Numbered from the stretch's first letter, positions 11,307-23,979 are shown. The stretch: 64,000 bases of DNA from Primula veris (GCA_963682055.1 OY821741.1:875501-939500); one strand, 5' to 3'. Made by a program: numbers and translations. Notes: generated from the sequence alone by a model not told the origin.

Positions 11307-14300
11307 CTAGAGTGTTTTTTGAAACACGGATCTCATGTGCACCATTATATCTGATGTCACTACGAGTTCCCTCTTTTCCGAGTTTTCCCATAACAAACCA
11401 CCATATTCTCGTGCACGATCGGAAGCCAACTCAAAAGCATCCTTCGAGAAATAAAAATAAATGTTAAAAATAAAACTTATTTGTATTATAATAAAATTAA
11501 AATATAATTTAGTGAAGTTGTAGTGATTAATTACCCTAGAAGGAAAACCGTCCATAAAATGAGCTGGTGCCATCTCAGCCCTATTCATATCAGCTTCCCA
11601 TAACCTAATCTGTCATGGAAAAGTGTGTAATTTAGAGCATGGTAAAATACTACTCCTAATATCTGAAATCTACTAGGTATTGAATTTGAGCAGAAACCAT
11701 AAGTCAGTTCTTTAGACATATACCTGGTCCGTGACATTTTCTGGTATTGCAGGTACGTTATTTACAACCCGGGGATGCGCATTCTGTTGAAGAAACGTAA
11801 TTATCTGCACAAAATGATATCAAAGATTTTCGTCATTGAGCTATGAAATTTTGTTAGTGTGTTATTGTATAAATGAGAGAGAGAGGAGTTGCCTGCATAA
11901 GCTATGAATATGTAAAGTTACTAAAAATGAACATAAACTTGCCTGCTCCGCCCCTATGCCATTTTCAAATGCATTGAACAAATTTTCTTTTGTAATTGCA
12001 GCCGCGATCATATTAGGGAGTTGATACTCTATCCTGTGATTCAAAGAACAGATTTTAAGACCATGGTCAACTAATCACATATTTTAAAGAGTAAATAAGG
12101 ACCTAACAAACACAAGCTATTAAAAATAATTTCCTAATGCTCAGACTAGAAACCTTTGAAAAAAAATCTTATAAGGAACTACACACACTATCGATCCAAG
12201 CCATGTGTTAAGAAAGAAAAGCACACAGACTTGTTTAAATGCAGCTTAAAGGCTCAGCTTTCTGCTCAAAAGCTGTACTGCATTTATCTGACCAGCTTAA
12301 GAGCTCAGACTGTTTGGTTTTTGACCTGAATAAGCTTTAAGCTCGATGAACCTGTATTTATTCTGAATATCGAAAATTTATGCTAATTTGCTCAAAAACT
12401 GCAACCAATCACCCATTTTCACTAAACAACAATGATAAGAACAAGAAACAAGGGTCTAAGTGGGCCTTGTTGTTTAAGAAAAATCAATATATCATTGGGG
12501 GGAGGGGGAGAATGGTAAATTTCAGAGTTCGACAAAAAATTATGTAGCTTAACAAGACAATTTTCTCCAGGAGTATCTGATTAAGTACTGTAACCTTATA
12601 TCCAACGAAATGTTCAAAGATGAGCTCGATCAGTTAGAAATCAATTGTAATTTGAAAGATGCTAGCCAAATAAAAAACTTAAAAAAGAATTTGTAATGTA
12701 ATGAAATTATTTTCTATTTTAAAGCCATGTTAGCATTCAATGTACTAAAGTAGCGATGGTCCAAAAAGAGAAGACCCCGATCACAAGAAAATCCCATGGC
12801 CTAAAAACGAGTGTCCCAGTTGTTTAAGGTAGTGTCTTAAGAAGTGACCTCCATAAGGCATAAGGCATACCTTGAAAAGAGCCGCAAAATCTCACAATGC
12901 AACTTAGAAGCTGTGTATGCATATACCCTAAAATTTGTTTCCACGTTGATAAATCCCTGGAGAACAAGAAAAAAAATTAAGACGCCAATCGCTAGTTACC
13001 TCATCGCTTATATATTCCACAAATCATAACTATGATTTTAAAACATGAGGTTTTGACTCTCCAAGAAAAAAAGTTGCCATTGACCAGTAAATTGCAAACA
13101 AGTCCAACGAAATAACTACTGTAACATTTTTATGCAAAATAGTATTGCAACGGTTTAAAGACTACTGTAGAAATAAGATATTCTTCCCAGATATTAAAAG
13201 ACTTAAGTCACAACAAACATCCTGAAGAATAAATTTCTAGATTTTAATGTAATTACTCAGTAAACGGCATTCTATACCTCCTTTCGAGACGATGAATCTG
13301 ACAAGCTATTTGACAGGTTTGTAGCGAGTTTAGTGGGAATAAACCAACTTTCTTTCCTCCCCTAGAAAAAAAAATGCCGAAAAAATAGTAGTCAGACTCG
13401 GTACATAGTTAAACTTTATAGAAAAAAGGAAGGTGCCCTATTTTCAAAGATTTAATAAACCTGCTGAAGCTTAACCAGACCCAAGTCTGCAAGGTCTTTT
13501 ACTACATTTCTTTCAATATCAGTCAACGTATTCATACTATATGCCTGCATGTAAAGAAAAGCAAATTGATTGTAATTGACGTCGAATATTTTAAATGGTA
13601 TAGTGAAGAAAATGATTCTAACAATTTGTGTAATTATTATAGTACCTCGCCTGTGACATGGAAACTAAGCTCCAGCAGGAAAGAAATCAGATCAGCGGAG
13701 TCAACATCTCGCTCCTTCGTCATAACAAGAAAATAGATTTCTGGTTAATTAAGGGAAACTAAAAATATTCTAAACTAAATACGATGTTTGTTGTTTGAGT
13801 AAAAAATTGGTTTCCCACAGTAACAGACTAGCAGGAATGTTGTTTCCAAGGGTTACTTATTCCGATACTAATTTATTATTAATTTATTGTCAAAAGAACA
13901 GATAAGGCAATTTAATCCTAATGATAACTGGTGTGCAGCCCGATTTCTATAAAGCTATATTATAACCATTCAATTTGAGGGAGCAATACTAAGTGGAATA
14001 CCTCTGAATTAGATATATATTCTCTGATGATGTACCAAAGTTGTTTATTTGTTTCCATCAGCTGTAATACACAATGATCAATTATTTATAAGTATATAAG
14101 CAAAGAGCTACAAAACTAAATCAAACAGTTTTCTTTCCAAACGTACCAAGAACTGGAACCCACTCTTTGTTAACCTTGGAGCTTCTTTGTCTCTAAAAAA
14201 CGGGAATAGAAAGTGAAAAACCTGTAAGATACACTGATACAGAGCCTTTTATATGGATAAATGGTGAAACTTGAATGCATTTGTGAGAAGAAAAAAACCT

Positions 14301-17300
14301 TTGACTCAGAAGCCCGTTCTGGAAAATCCTCATCAAAGAAGAGCTGAAATTTGTCGTCCTCTCTTTCTTAGAGGAGCTTATAAGATTAAGTAAAAAGCAC
14401 TGTACAAAAAGAAAAGTCATGAAACAACAGCTTGTATGGTTGCAGTTTTGAAGCAAAACCACCATGTTTTAAAAAAAAAAAAACTTAAAAGCTACAATCA
14501 AAAGGAGAAAAATAATATAATTCACACCTCCCATTGTTGTTTGGCATATTCCTCTAAATCGTCCAAGCTTGGAAGCCTCACTGTGATGTCAGAAGACATT
14601 GGTTCTCTTGGTAAAACTCCACTGCAGCAAACAGCTAAAAGTCATCTACTTATGTCATAAATTTATAAGTAGAAGCACACCATGAATTGATTCATAATGA
14701 ACTATTTCATATATAAAACCAAAAAGAACTTTAACAAAGAGTTAAGCATGTCAGGTTTCTGAAAAGAGGGATGTGAACTAGTTGAATTTTCTCCGGGAAA
14801 CATAACTTATACCATTTCAGATAAAGAGTTATAACTAAAAAAACTGGTTTTGAAATACTCAGTTTTGTATATTAAGGCTGCCTTAACACCAAGAATCTCA
14901 CCTTGTTAGTTAAAACTATCAATTAAAACTTACCCATGTACTATGTGCTTTTGGAGGTTTATCTGAAAGATTGGATTCAATTTGTAAGTAGTTTCCTTTT
15001 TCCTGTCAATTAGAAAGATTATCAGAGCACCGACAGATCAAAAGTTGCATAAAAAAAACTATACTAATACCAATTACGAACAAAAAATTCAACAAAAAAA
15101 GGTGGTCACAATCCACCTCCTTATACACAAATAATAACGTAAATGTAAATCAGCTTCATCCTCTTATTTCTTATTTTAGGAGTTCTCTTTTTATTCAGAT
15201 GAAAGTAACTCTTACATATTTCAAATGAAAGAAATTTATGCAGACATACTTTATTTGCTTGACCTTAATGGCTTAATGGAAACATGCACCTAATAAAAGT
15301 TTATGAACTTAGTTTTCAAACTAATTAATTTTTCATTCATCCTACAACTAAAAGAGTAGGGATAATGATTACAAAAAAAGGGTAAGGATAATGAAGGAAA
15401 AGCTACGCATACCTTTCATTATTTTCAGTAACTATTCTCAACTGAACCAATTTATCAATGGCTACTTTATGTTTGGTAATTCCATCTTTAAGTAACCACT
15501 CTTCCAACAGCTTTGATGGTACAGGTTCATCTATGCACAACATAAGCAATACATATTTCTTGGCTAACGGCGGCAAAGATCTGAATAAAAAGGCATAAAA
15601 AACAAGTTTTACAGATCAAAAGACCTCATAAGTAATTAGATGCATCCTTAGTTAGACTTGGCTCATTCCAATTTGCTAGCATAAAAAACAAGTTTTACAT
15701 ATCAAAGTAATTCATAAGTAATTAGAGACATTCTTAGTTAACTCATTCCAATTTGCTACGAAGGCACAAGCCCAATTTTTCAAGGGGAATAAAGAGGAAA
15801 GGGAACATGCGGATAAAAATAAAGCCAGCAGAAGATATGTTAAAAAAAATTATCAAAAATCCTCATCAGCCAACAAATTCAATGTAAGAGGGTACCAATT
15901 ACAGTTTCACAAGATACCAAAAACTTATCAACTGGACAAGTCTCCATACAGGCAGATAAGTTATTAACTGTACATTCAAAAGTGACTTTTTTAAGAGGGT
16001 ATTAACTTTATAATATGCACAAAGTATCAAAATCCTATTTGCTGCCCAAGTACCTATAGACACGGAAGTATGTCTACAGTTTTATATGTACTTCAATTAT
16101 AAAAAAATGGTTTCTTTATGAAGATTAGTCCAGAAAACATAAAAGACTCAAAAAGTAAAAATTTTAGTCTGAAAAAAGTGTGCATTTTCATTTTGACAAT
16201 GTTAAAATTGATTAGGTACACATTCATAAATCCACTATTTTTAGAGGGTACTGACTTTAGTTTGTCTATGTAACTGGCAAGTGCCAATACAGATGCAACA
16301 TATCTTTTTTATCCAATGCGAGAAAGTATCAGTAACTGCCAAAAAATTAAGATTCAATCTAAAACAATTGTGAAACTGGGTAAGTTATTAACTATACATT
16401 CCAATATCCAATTCTTTTAAGTAAGCATTATTTTAGTTTGCAAAAACACCAAAATCCTAGCTAACTGAGAAAGTACCTATACAGAAGTAATATACATATA
16501 TACACACACACGGTTAGTTATTCAGTATGTATTCCAAAATCCAATCTTTTTTAGAGGGCAAAAAAAAGGAAACCAAAATCCTAAGTGTTTAACTGAGCAA
16601 GTGCCTATACAAATATAACACATATGTATGTATGTATGTATCTATATACACACGGAGAAATATATAAGGCCCGTTTGGCATCAGATTTTTTGGTTAAAAA
16701 GCTGCCTCAATCCAGTATTTGGCACCAATGTAGCTATTTTTTACTTATTAAGTGGCTTATAACTTAGTTTTATTGATAAGTGACCACCTATTTTAACTTA
16801 TAACTATAAGTGAGTTGTTGATATAGAAACACATTTTATTAGAAAGTTTCTGTTTTTGAATATATCAATATGTAAAAGCTCCAAGAATCCGCAAACACCT
16901 AATTTTCCCTGCTTTTAAGCTTTTTTCCCCAAAATCTAAAAAAACTGACATGCCAAACACTCGTGCATTCTTTTAATCAAAAAGCTAAAAACCCTAAGAA
17001 AAAAGTTGTTGCCAAACATGCACATAGAAAAGATTAAAAAAAAAAAGTGTTGTTCTTTATACAATGCAAAAAGATATAAACTAATGAAATTAAGTTATTA
17101 ACTATGCATTCCAAAATCCAATCTTTTTAAGAGGGTATTAACTTAAGTTTGCAAAAAATAACAAAATCCTATCTAACTGGGATGTAACACACACACACAC
17201 ACACACACATATATAAATATTATTAACTATACATTTATAATCCAATATTTTTAAGAGAATACTAATTTTAATTTTGCAAAAACACCAAAATCCTACCAAA

Positions 17301-17640
17301 CTGAGAAGTGGGCAAGTTGTACATATACACACAGATAAATAGGATTAATTATTTCACTATGTATTCCAATATCCAATTTTCTTAAGTGGGTATTAACTTA
17401 AATTTGCAAAAAAAAAAAACACCAAAACCCTATCTAACTAAAAATGCATATACACACACATAGAGAGATTATAATAATAAAAAAAATAAAAAATAAAAAA
17501 AGGATAGTTATATAAATAAATAAATACCTGAGAATAGCTTCACAAATAAAAGGGTTATTATAAAGCTTATTGAGTTTTGAAGAAGTAAGTGAAGAAACCA
17601 TTTCCATGAAATTCTTTGCTATTATTTTCACCTCTGGCAT
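11307..17640 (-). CDS. TFB2: TFIIH core subunit TFB2 (p52 / subunit 4 homologue), 15 exons
   Basis: Subunit of the TFIIH core used in RNA polymerase II initiation and nucleotide excision repair; in other eukaryotes it anchors and stimulates the XPB helicase and pairs with TTDA/Tfb5 through its C-terminus. Exons (minus, low to high): 11307-11441, 11535-11609, 11724-11804, 11943-12033, 12871-12956, 13278-13361, 13461-13544, 13646-13714, 14002-14061, 14147-14192, 14299-14399, 14528-14621, 14934-15002, 15413-15580, 17528-17640. They sum to 1356 nt (451 aa), the family length. Recognisable blocks are KIIAKNFMEMVSSL at the start, LPPLAKKYVLLMLCIDEPVP, FQNGLLSQRDKEAPRLTKSG, RIEYQLPNMIAAAITKE, FLQQNAHPRVVNNVPAIPEN and AREYGGLLWENSEKRELVV near the end. 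One junction (exon 11943-12033) needs a GC donor. All phases agree. Confidence 0.95.
12236..12416. mobile_element. Decayed MITE, GCTTGTTTGGTTGCAG family, copy 3
   Basis: ACTTGTTTAAATGCAGC at the left and AACTGCAACCAATCACCC at the right are degenerate forms of the ends seen at 6105-6308, and the interior shares CAGCTT/AAGCT blocks with it. It lies in a TFB2 intron. Older and more diverged than the two copies in U2AF65. Confidence 0.55.
15950..17480. repeat. Decayed minisatellite in TFB2 intron 1
   Basis: A unit of roughly 130 bp recurs at least seven times, with starts near 15962, 16190, 16383, 16514, 17091, 17219 and 17346. Each carries in order TTATTAACTATACATTCC, CCAATCTTTTTAAGAGGG, TTTGCAAAAACACCAAAATCC and CTAACTGAGCAAGTACC, and most then end in a CA/TA microsatellite. 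A MITE-like insertion (about 16665-16965) interrupts the array. Non-coding. Confidence 0.8.
17189..17210. repeat. (CA)n microsatellite
   Basis: About eleven CA units at the end of one minisatellite unit in TFB2 intron 1. Likely length-polymorphic. Confidence 0.9.
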
Positions 17641-19081
17641 TTTTTATTTTATTTTTTTATTTCAATATTATCTCTCTCTCTATATATATATGTATCTATA
17701 TATATTTCTCTTGCACAATAAAAAAACTGTGATTTTAACATAGTTTTTTAAAGGAGATAGATTTTATTTATATTCACACATTTTAAAGTTTTAGTTACAA
17801 TTCTATTTAGTATTCATATTTTTATTTTTTACGTACCAATGATTTTAAAAACACGCGCAAAACCTGGATTCTGAACGGAAATTGACAACGTCTTGTCCCG
17901 GTTAACTATGCATATTTTGTTAGGTTTTTGGGGTCTGTTTACTTTCTGGGTCCCCTAATTTCCGACTAGACTCGACTTTTCACTACAAAAAAAATGTCTA
18001 CATGTACTTGAGATTTTTTGTGACGATTTTATGACAATTTAACCAATTTAAGACGAATTAGTGGCATTTGTGTAGAGAGACAATTCCCTTGAACAATAAA
18101 AGGTTCTAATTGAAAAACTACGAGTTTAGGAGAAAACTTTTAAAAATCAACATATCATTATATTACACGATAACATCATGGTCTTCTTGTTCTTTTCTTT
18201 CCTTATTGAGTAGATTTTATTTATTATAGTTTTATTGAATTTTAGTTAGGTAAAAAAGTTCGTACCAATTTAGTACGTAATTAAGTTTTAACAATTTAAT
18301 CCCTAATATATTAATTTTGATCCTATTAAGGATTCGACAGCATAAAATAGAGGAAACTACACTCACTATCTCACATTTTGAGATTTATTTGTATGGATGG
18401 TTACGTAATTGCACTCAATATATAATAGATGAGATAACATGACTATAAATTTGTCACTTTGTTAAATACATGTTTCTTGATTGGACAAAAATTGATAGAC
18501 GGATGATTCAATTGGTAAAACTTAAAGGTTATTCGTATGATACTAAATTGGTAAAATTTAATACTAAAGGTATCAAACATCATTTTTCCCTTTCAGTTAC
18601 AACAATTCTATTTAGTATTCATAGTTTTAGTTTTTCCCAATGTTTTACGACGCACAATACGGATTTTAAACATTAATTTGTCGTGTATAATCTAATTCTG
18701 CTTAATCATCGTCTAATTATGTTTAATCCTATCTAAATTGTTAGGTTTCTTGACTCCGCCTAATTTATGCCTGGATTCGCCTTTTAGAATGTTGGTTTTA
18801 CATTGTCAGTGGATTATCTTAGTTAAAAAGTGAATAATGATCATGGATATTTCCGTCTACTTGAGACTTGGTTTAGAAAACACAATGATCTTCTTGTTCT
18901 TCCCCGTATTGAGTAGAATTTATTAATAGTCTTTTTTAAATTTTAAATTTTAAATTTAAATTTTAAATTTTAATTGCAATTCTCTTTAGTATTCATAGTT
19001 TTAGTTTTTACCAATGTTTTAAAACGCGCAAAAGGGGATGTTAAGTGAAATTTGGTTGTCTATTGACTAATTCCTCTTAGT

Positions 19082-19843
19082 CATTGTATAATCCTGTTAA
19101 TTCCGTCTAATTTGTTAGGTTTTTAGACTCTACCTACTTCTCAAAATCTCTATAATTTCCGATAGGGTTTTTTTGTGACAAGTTGTAGTTTTTTAATATC
19201 TTTGTGACAATTTAATCAATTTGTGACATATTAATGACAAATTTTCGAATTAGTGACAAATTTGTTACAACTTTTGACCACATTAAACTAGCATTATTTA
19301 TTAGTGTTTAAAACACTGGTTTTTACAATGTCCCTAAATTATTTTATTTAAAAAGTGAGTAACGATATCATGGATATTTCCGCCTACGTACTTGTAAAAT
19401 GGGAAATATATTTGATTCTTTTCGGTTTTCATAATTTAAAATTCCTAAACCCATGACTAACTTGAACATTTTTTCTTGTGAATCTTTGATTACCGAATCA
19501 AAAAGGTTAAATAAAATTCTGTCAAAAATTGACGTATTAAACTTGATAGTATTTGTAGTGAAAAACAATCATTGTCTTAAATTTTTGCTAATATCACTTT
19601 TGGAAACCCATTCTCATGTATCGGAGTGTGTTGGCAACTTAATGATAATTAATTATTCAGCCCGTTGTGCCGAGTACGTAGAGCACAAGGGTTTCCACGA
19701 CTTCATATTTATCTGTATGTCTTGCTCTGCTAACATCTGTATATTTCTCGGCCGGATCGATTAGTTCACGCGACAATATTTGACTGGTTTTTATAGTTCG
19801 GTTGAAATGAGTTCTATTTTCACTTACTCAATATTTGGTTTCT
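19082..19843. repeat. Segmental duplication Y, copy 1
   Basis: About 760 bp closely matching 27473-28243 in the same orientation, from CATTGTATAATCCT to TATTTGGTTTCTC. Shared landmarks are GTGACATATTAATGACAAATT, CCATGACTAAC and GCCGAGTACGTAGAGCACAAGG. An open frame in the second half is partly kept in both copies (SARxAEYVEHKGFHDFIFIC), but I recognise no family and do not call it a gene. Confidence 0.85.
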
Positions 19844-20491
19844 CCAAGGATCTAGGTAGTGGACTTTTTACATGGTTTTTTGGTTACAACCAGGAAGTTT
19901 CTGAAATGATAATTACATACAACCAAAATAAGCTAAGCTCAATATATATAATTAACATAAAATATATCTAAGCATGTGTACATTAATTAACATAAAATAT
20001 ATCTAAGCATGCTTGTACACAAAATGCACACATACACCAGTTTTAATCGGAAAACGAGATTCCCCTAAATAAGGATAAACGAGACATAAAACGTTTTTGA
20101 CTATTTAGCCGGAAACATCAATTTCTTAAATCAAAAGTTTGTCAGAAAAAGATTTTCCAAAGAATTTATCAAAAACCATGCATCAAAACTATATAGATTT
20201 GCCTCACTGTAGACTTCACATACAGTGTATGTTTGTCAAACTTGAAATTTGATCAACCTATGTTTTTTTTATCAGTTTATCAGGTTTTTCAAGTGTATTC
20301 ATAATTCTTTTTTAGTATATTTTTTTAATTAGTGTTCTGTTTTATTAAAATTAACTAAACTGTGACATGATTTCATAGGACTTTTAATTTTGTGGATATA
20401 GTGTTAATATTGATGTTAAACCAATATTAAAATTCTACGGGACCCATGTGGAATCATTAAAACACGAATGAAATAGTCATGTACTACTATA

Positions 20492-20687
20492 TCACTATAA
20501 AATAATGTTTGATTTAACGATAGCCAAAATCTGTCACAAGCTTGTCACTAATTTAAAAAATTGTCACAAATCTGTCGCAAATTAACTAAACTGTTACAAA
20601 GCCGTCACAAAAACCGTCGGTAATAAGTTCGTAACAAAAAATACCGTTACTAATACCGTCGCTATTTGGGTATATTTTTTTTTAGGT
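20492..20687. mobile_element. CACTA-type MITE, decayed copy
   Basis: Begins CACTATAAAATAATGTTTGA and carries repeated TGTCACAA/GTCGCAAATT and ACCGTCGGTAATAA blocks shared with 57689-57881 and 63342-63502. The right end reads TTTTTAGGTG, a mutated TTTTTAGTG. Non-coding. Confidence 0.7.
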
Positions 20688-20762
20688 GTTTCGATTATGG
20701 TGACTAGAATCAATTATAGCGATGGGATGTTCACATACGTTTTAATGGGTATATTTTTAAGA

Positions 20763-20884
20763 GCAGTGTTTTAAAAGCATGATTTGGAGCGAAAAAGCTC
20801 GATTCAAAGCTTAAAAAAAGCTTTAAAGCATGCGTTTCTGCCTTTTGAGCTTCTAAAATCTTACGTTTTTTTAAAACACTGTTC
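20763..20884. mobile_element. CAGTGTTTTAAAA MITE, internally deleted
   Basis: Starts CAGTGTTTTAAAAGCATGATT and ends TTTAAAACACTG, a clear inverted terminal pair. It matches 49743-49914 closely but lacks about 60 bp of the right half. A CDKA fragment follows directly. Confidence 0.8.
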
Positions 20885-20951
20885 AAGAGAGATTTCTCTA
20901 ATATATGTGCTTGGAACACCCTCGTCTTCCTACTCGAGACGAATCTTTTTT
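20884..20951 (-). pseudogene. CDKA (cdc2) gene fragment, short copy
   Basis: Read on the minus strand, this encodes IRLE-stop-EDEGVPS, then a tract like the CDKA REISL region, next to the MITE at 20763-20884. It is the same fragment as at 49914-50090 but only its 5' boundary portion survives. The stop replaces the Gln expected in the plant CDKA block IRLEQEDEGVPST. It is not an expressed kinase; the fragment evidently moved or was duplicated together with the MITE. Confidence 0.75.
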
Positions 20952-21298
20952 CATGACCCAATAAGCTGGTTATATTTATTTCTCTGCTTTTTTCCTGATC
21001 ATGGTTTTTTTTTATGTTTTGTAGATGTTTGATATAATCATATAATTATATTGTTGGAATGTAGTACAAAAATATTACATTTATGTTTTTTAACTGTTTA
21101 TTCTTTGATTTATAGATTAAATAGAGCTTGTTTGGATTGTTTGAAAAAGTAAGTCTTTTTAATCCAGCTTTTATTTCTAGCTTTTGTGAAAACAAGTTGG
21201 GACAAGTTTGAATATATGTACACCGTGAAGTGGACCCCCTGACATCTATATTTATATATTCTATTGCTATATGTACTCAAATTTATATGTACACCGTT

Positions 21299-21318
21299 AT
21301 ATTTATATATATATAAAT
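21299..21318 (+). promoter_or_regulatory. Candidate TATA box for the 21.4-kb gene
   Basis: A TATATATATATAAATA tract lies about 85 bp before the ATG at 21400, a plausible TATA-to-start distance for a plant gene with a short pyrimidine-rich leader (the leader is CTTTTT-rich). No transcript evidence. Confidence 0.4.
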
Positions 21319-21399
21319 ACCACCATTTCCCTGGGCTATTCACTTCACATCCCACGCTATACCTCTCTTTTTATTCTTTTTTTATCTCTTTTTATTAAT

Positions 21400-21825
21400 A
21401 TGGCCAGTTTTACATTAGATTTAAGGATTTTTTTCCCACTCTTATGCTGCTTAGCCTTAATGTACTCAAATTATATCCAACTCATCACACCATCTTTTTT
21501 ATTCTTCTTTTTTCTCTCTACTTTTTCCTTATTTTTTCTCCTTTTTTCCGCAAAGAGCCACGTTATTATATCCAACTCAATCCGCTTCCACCCTGGTGAT
21601 TTTTCTTACTCGTTTGCTCTCTTGTTGCTTTGTTCCGTCTTCTTGACACCACAAAACTTCTTTACTGTTTATTTTCCGTTACTAGTCATTTCTCCCTGGT
21701 TCCGCACCCTTACAAACTACGCCAAACATACCCTTTTCTTTCTTAAGTCCTTCAACCCTTTTATCTGCGTTTGTGTTCGTCCAGAGGAAGAACCCGACCA
21801 AGAAGACGCTCTCACTGTTGTTTAG
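21400..21825 (+). CDS. Putative small membrane protein, unknown family (141 aa)
   Basis: Single-exon frame beginning MASFTLDLRIFFPLL. The frame is open further upstream, to 21271, but I chose the ATG at 21400 because it follows a TATA-like tract and a pyrimidine-rich leader and begins with a typical MAS start. The protein is strongly hydrophobic, with about three to four candidate membrane segments (residues about 8-30, 33-52, 68-90 and 94-112). It ends in an acidic, charged tail with RPEEEPDQEDAL. I do not recognise the family. A polar acidic C-terminus after hydrophobic segments argues for a real tail-exposed membrane protein, but a chance frame in low-complexity DNA cannot be excluded. Confidence 0.5.
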   Translation: MASFTLDLRIFFPLLCCLALMYSNYIQLITPSFLFFFFLSTFSLFFLLFSAKSHVIISNSIRFHPGDFSYSFALLLLCSVFLTPQNFFTVYFPLLVISPWFRTLTNYAKHTLFFLKSFNPFICVCVRPEEEPDQEDALTVV

Positions 21826-22630
21826 CTAGCAAGGTTTTGTCACTCTATGTAAAACGTGTGTATGTGTATACGCACATATAATTACTGATCCCTTTTATCT
21901 ATTCCGGTTGTTTGTTTGAGCTTTAAGATGATTTGTATCCGAATTTATGTTGTTTTATACACACGTGCAATAATTTGTATCCGAATTTGCATACAACAAT
22001 GTCTTGAATCGTGAGATGGCTATCTTAATCCGGCTAGCATGACCGCTATAACTATATAAGTCTGAAAGAGTTATATTCGTCGGTGTTCACGCTTCTTAGT
22101 TCTGACCATGTCGATCACAATTTAAATCATTACCAACATGTGCTAATAATCATGACTTAACTTCATACTAATAAAAACACAGTTAGGTTTTAGGTTCAAT
22201 GCAAAAAATAAAAAGACCGAAACAAAAAAAAAACGAAACGAAAAAACTGCGCAGTTTCGGTTTCACCAAAAAATGAACCCAGACCTACCTACAATGAAAC
22301 AACAGGACAGAATCAGAGAAAATAAAGAACACCAAAATTATAAACTTAAATCATTACCAACATGTACTAATAAAAATGAGTTAACTTCATAGTATTTGAT
22401 CCCAAAAAAACAAGGAATTAGATTTCAACAAACAAATATTTATTGCTCAGAAGCCAAGCGTAACAAAAATATTTCATTGAAGAATCAAACACAAAGTTGA
22501 TCCTACTTACATGTTAGCTTTCTCATTACTGCATATAAATTCTCTCAAAATATGTGGATTCGGTCGTATGGTAAAAGTGGATGGGAAATGATACTAAGCA
22601 ATAATTTTCAGTTTAAACTTTGAAACTCAT
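21826..22630. other. Intergenic, no feature recognised
   Basis: AT-rich DNA between the small membrane-protein frame and duplicated segment X1. CATTACCAACATGT near 22128 and again near 22352 hints at a short duplication. No gene is supported. Confidence 0.5.
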
Positions 22631-23766
22631 ATGGTAACAAAAGCCATGTCGCACTTACGCCAAAAGTGTAACAACAATACGGTTTGGCAATTGGCAAAAC
22701 AAAAAGGGTACACTATAGGATGATGTTTCTTTTGTTACAAAGAGTGTATCGATTTTATTTTTCTTGTTCAGTTGAGGTGGTTTTTTGTTTAATCGGGTGT
22801 TCTTTAAGACAAATTCAATTCAATTGACTTAAACGGGTTCGGTTAGATAGATAAAAAACGCTGTAACACTATATGAAAAAGGTAATGGCTTAGCTTTGTT
22901 GTCGTAAAATGTGTGCGATTTCTGACTGTGGTATGTTTTTTCGTTGAAACCCTTGTATCTTTTTGGTCCAACCCAAATTTCCTGAGAGTGATTGATCAGA
23001 ACTCCAAAAAGAACACCAAAGCGAGAACTTCAGATACACGACTAACAAGAGCATTAAGACACTGTAAAACAACACTTACACGTCGCAGAATAGACAAAAG
23101 AAGCTGGTCAAGAAAGCATAGGATCGAAAGTACCAAAACACGATGAAATAGTCATACTCGTATATACAGTGTGATAAGTGCTTATATGGCAACTAGATTT
23201 TACAAAAGAGTTGGGAAAAGACTGACTAGCAAGTACCTAAAGAAGCAATTTCAAGGAAAACGGAATTGCTAGTTTTGGGAAATGCTGAGGATAATTGGCT
23301 GGCTTAATTATTCCTACATCAAATGTTGACAGGAAAACTTTAAAAACAAAAAGGAGTGCCTCGTAGTTTAAAATAAGTACAACCAAACAAGGAGGGCCTA
23401 ATAGTTACGATCCTGGTTTTCCAAATCAAGCAAAAGGTGAAGTATAATGGCTTTTTGTGATGCTTGTCGAATGAAATGCTATTGGAAAGCTCGGGAGAGA
23501 ATCAAGGGATGGATCTGAAGTCTGTAAGGCTAAGAAGCAGAAATAAATAAGTCGTGTATCGCCACAGCAGAAAGTGTTAACAATAAGTATCAGATAGAAT
23601 CTAAGAAACTTGATCATATAAGCAAACATTGAATTTTTGCCAAAAATTCAAAACTTGATTACAAGCAACATTCAGAACAAACAAACAGACACAAAATTCC
23701 CTTAAAAAGTTGAAACCTTAGAATACATTCATTGCGGTCCGGAACCCAAAAAAAAGCGGAAAAGTT
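22631..23766. repeat. Segmental duplication X, copy 1
   Basis: About 1.1 kb closely matching 26013-27388, same orientation, from ATGGTAACAAAAGCCATGTCG to GGTCCGGAACCC. Compared with copy 2 it lacks about 75 bp after the shared CCTGAGAGTGATT and about 200 bp near its end. It contains no recognisable coding domain; short frames in both copies do not stay aligned. Confidence 0.85.
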
Positions 23767-23979
23767 GACTAAATACTTTTTTGGCTAAATACATATAAAT
23801 ATAGCATTAAATTCAGAACATCTAATAAAATTTGACTAAATATATATAAAAAGTTGTAACTAATAATCACAAAATGATTGTAGTTAACATGTCAGAGCAT
23901 TTACTTTGTTTGAAGAGTTTTGGGGTTTGATTATCTTTAGGCTCCAATAATTTCATTAAAATTTTGACAAAAAAAACAA

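Larger units (their letters stand above)
17641..21250. other. Repeat-rich intergenic DNA upstream of TFB2
   Basis: After the TFB2 promoter region this stretch holds diverged MITE-like pieces (about 17840-17980 and 18645-18795, with GTTTAATCC/TAATTTGTTAGG motifs), an isolated CACTACAAAAAAAAT end at 17981, duplicated segment Y1 (19082-19843), a CACTA-like MITE (20492-20687) and a MITE plus CDKA fragment (20763-20951). No intact gene is supported. Confidence 0.6.

Noticed and set aside
16093..17332. Several 60-residue frames in TFB2 intron 1
   Set aside because: They fall in the decayed minisatellite and do not recur unit to unit as a conserved protein.
22890..23146. Short frames on both strands in X1 and their relatives in X2
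   Set aside because: The frames differ between copies through frame-breaking indels and match no family.
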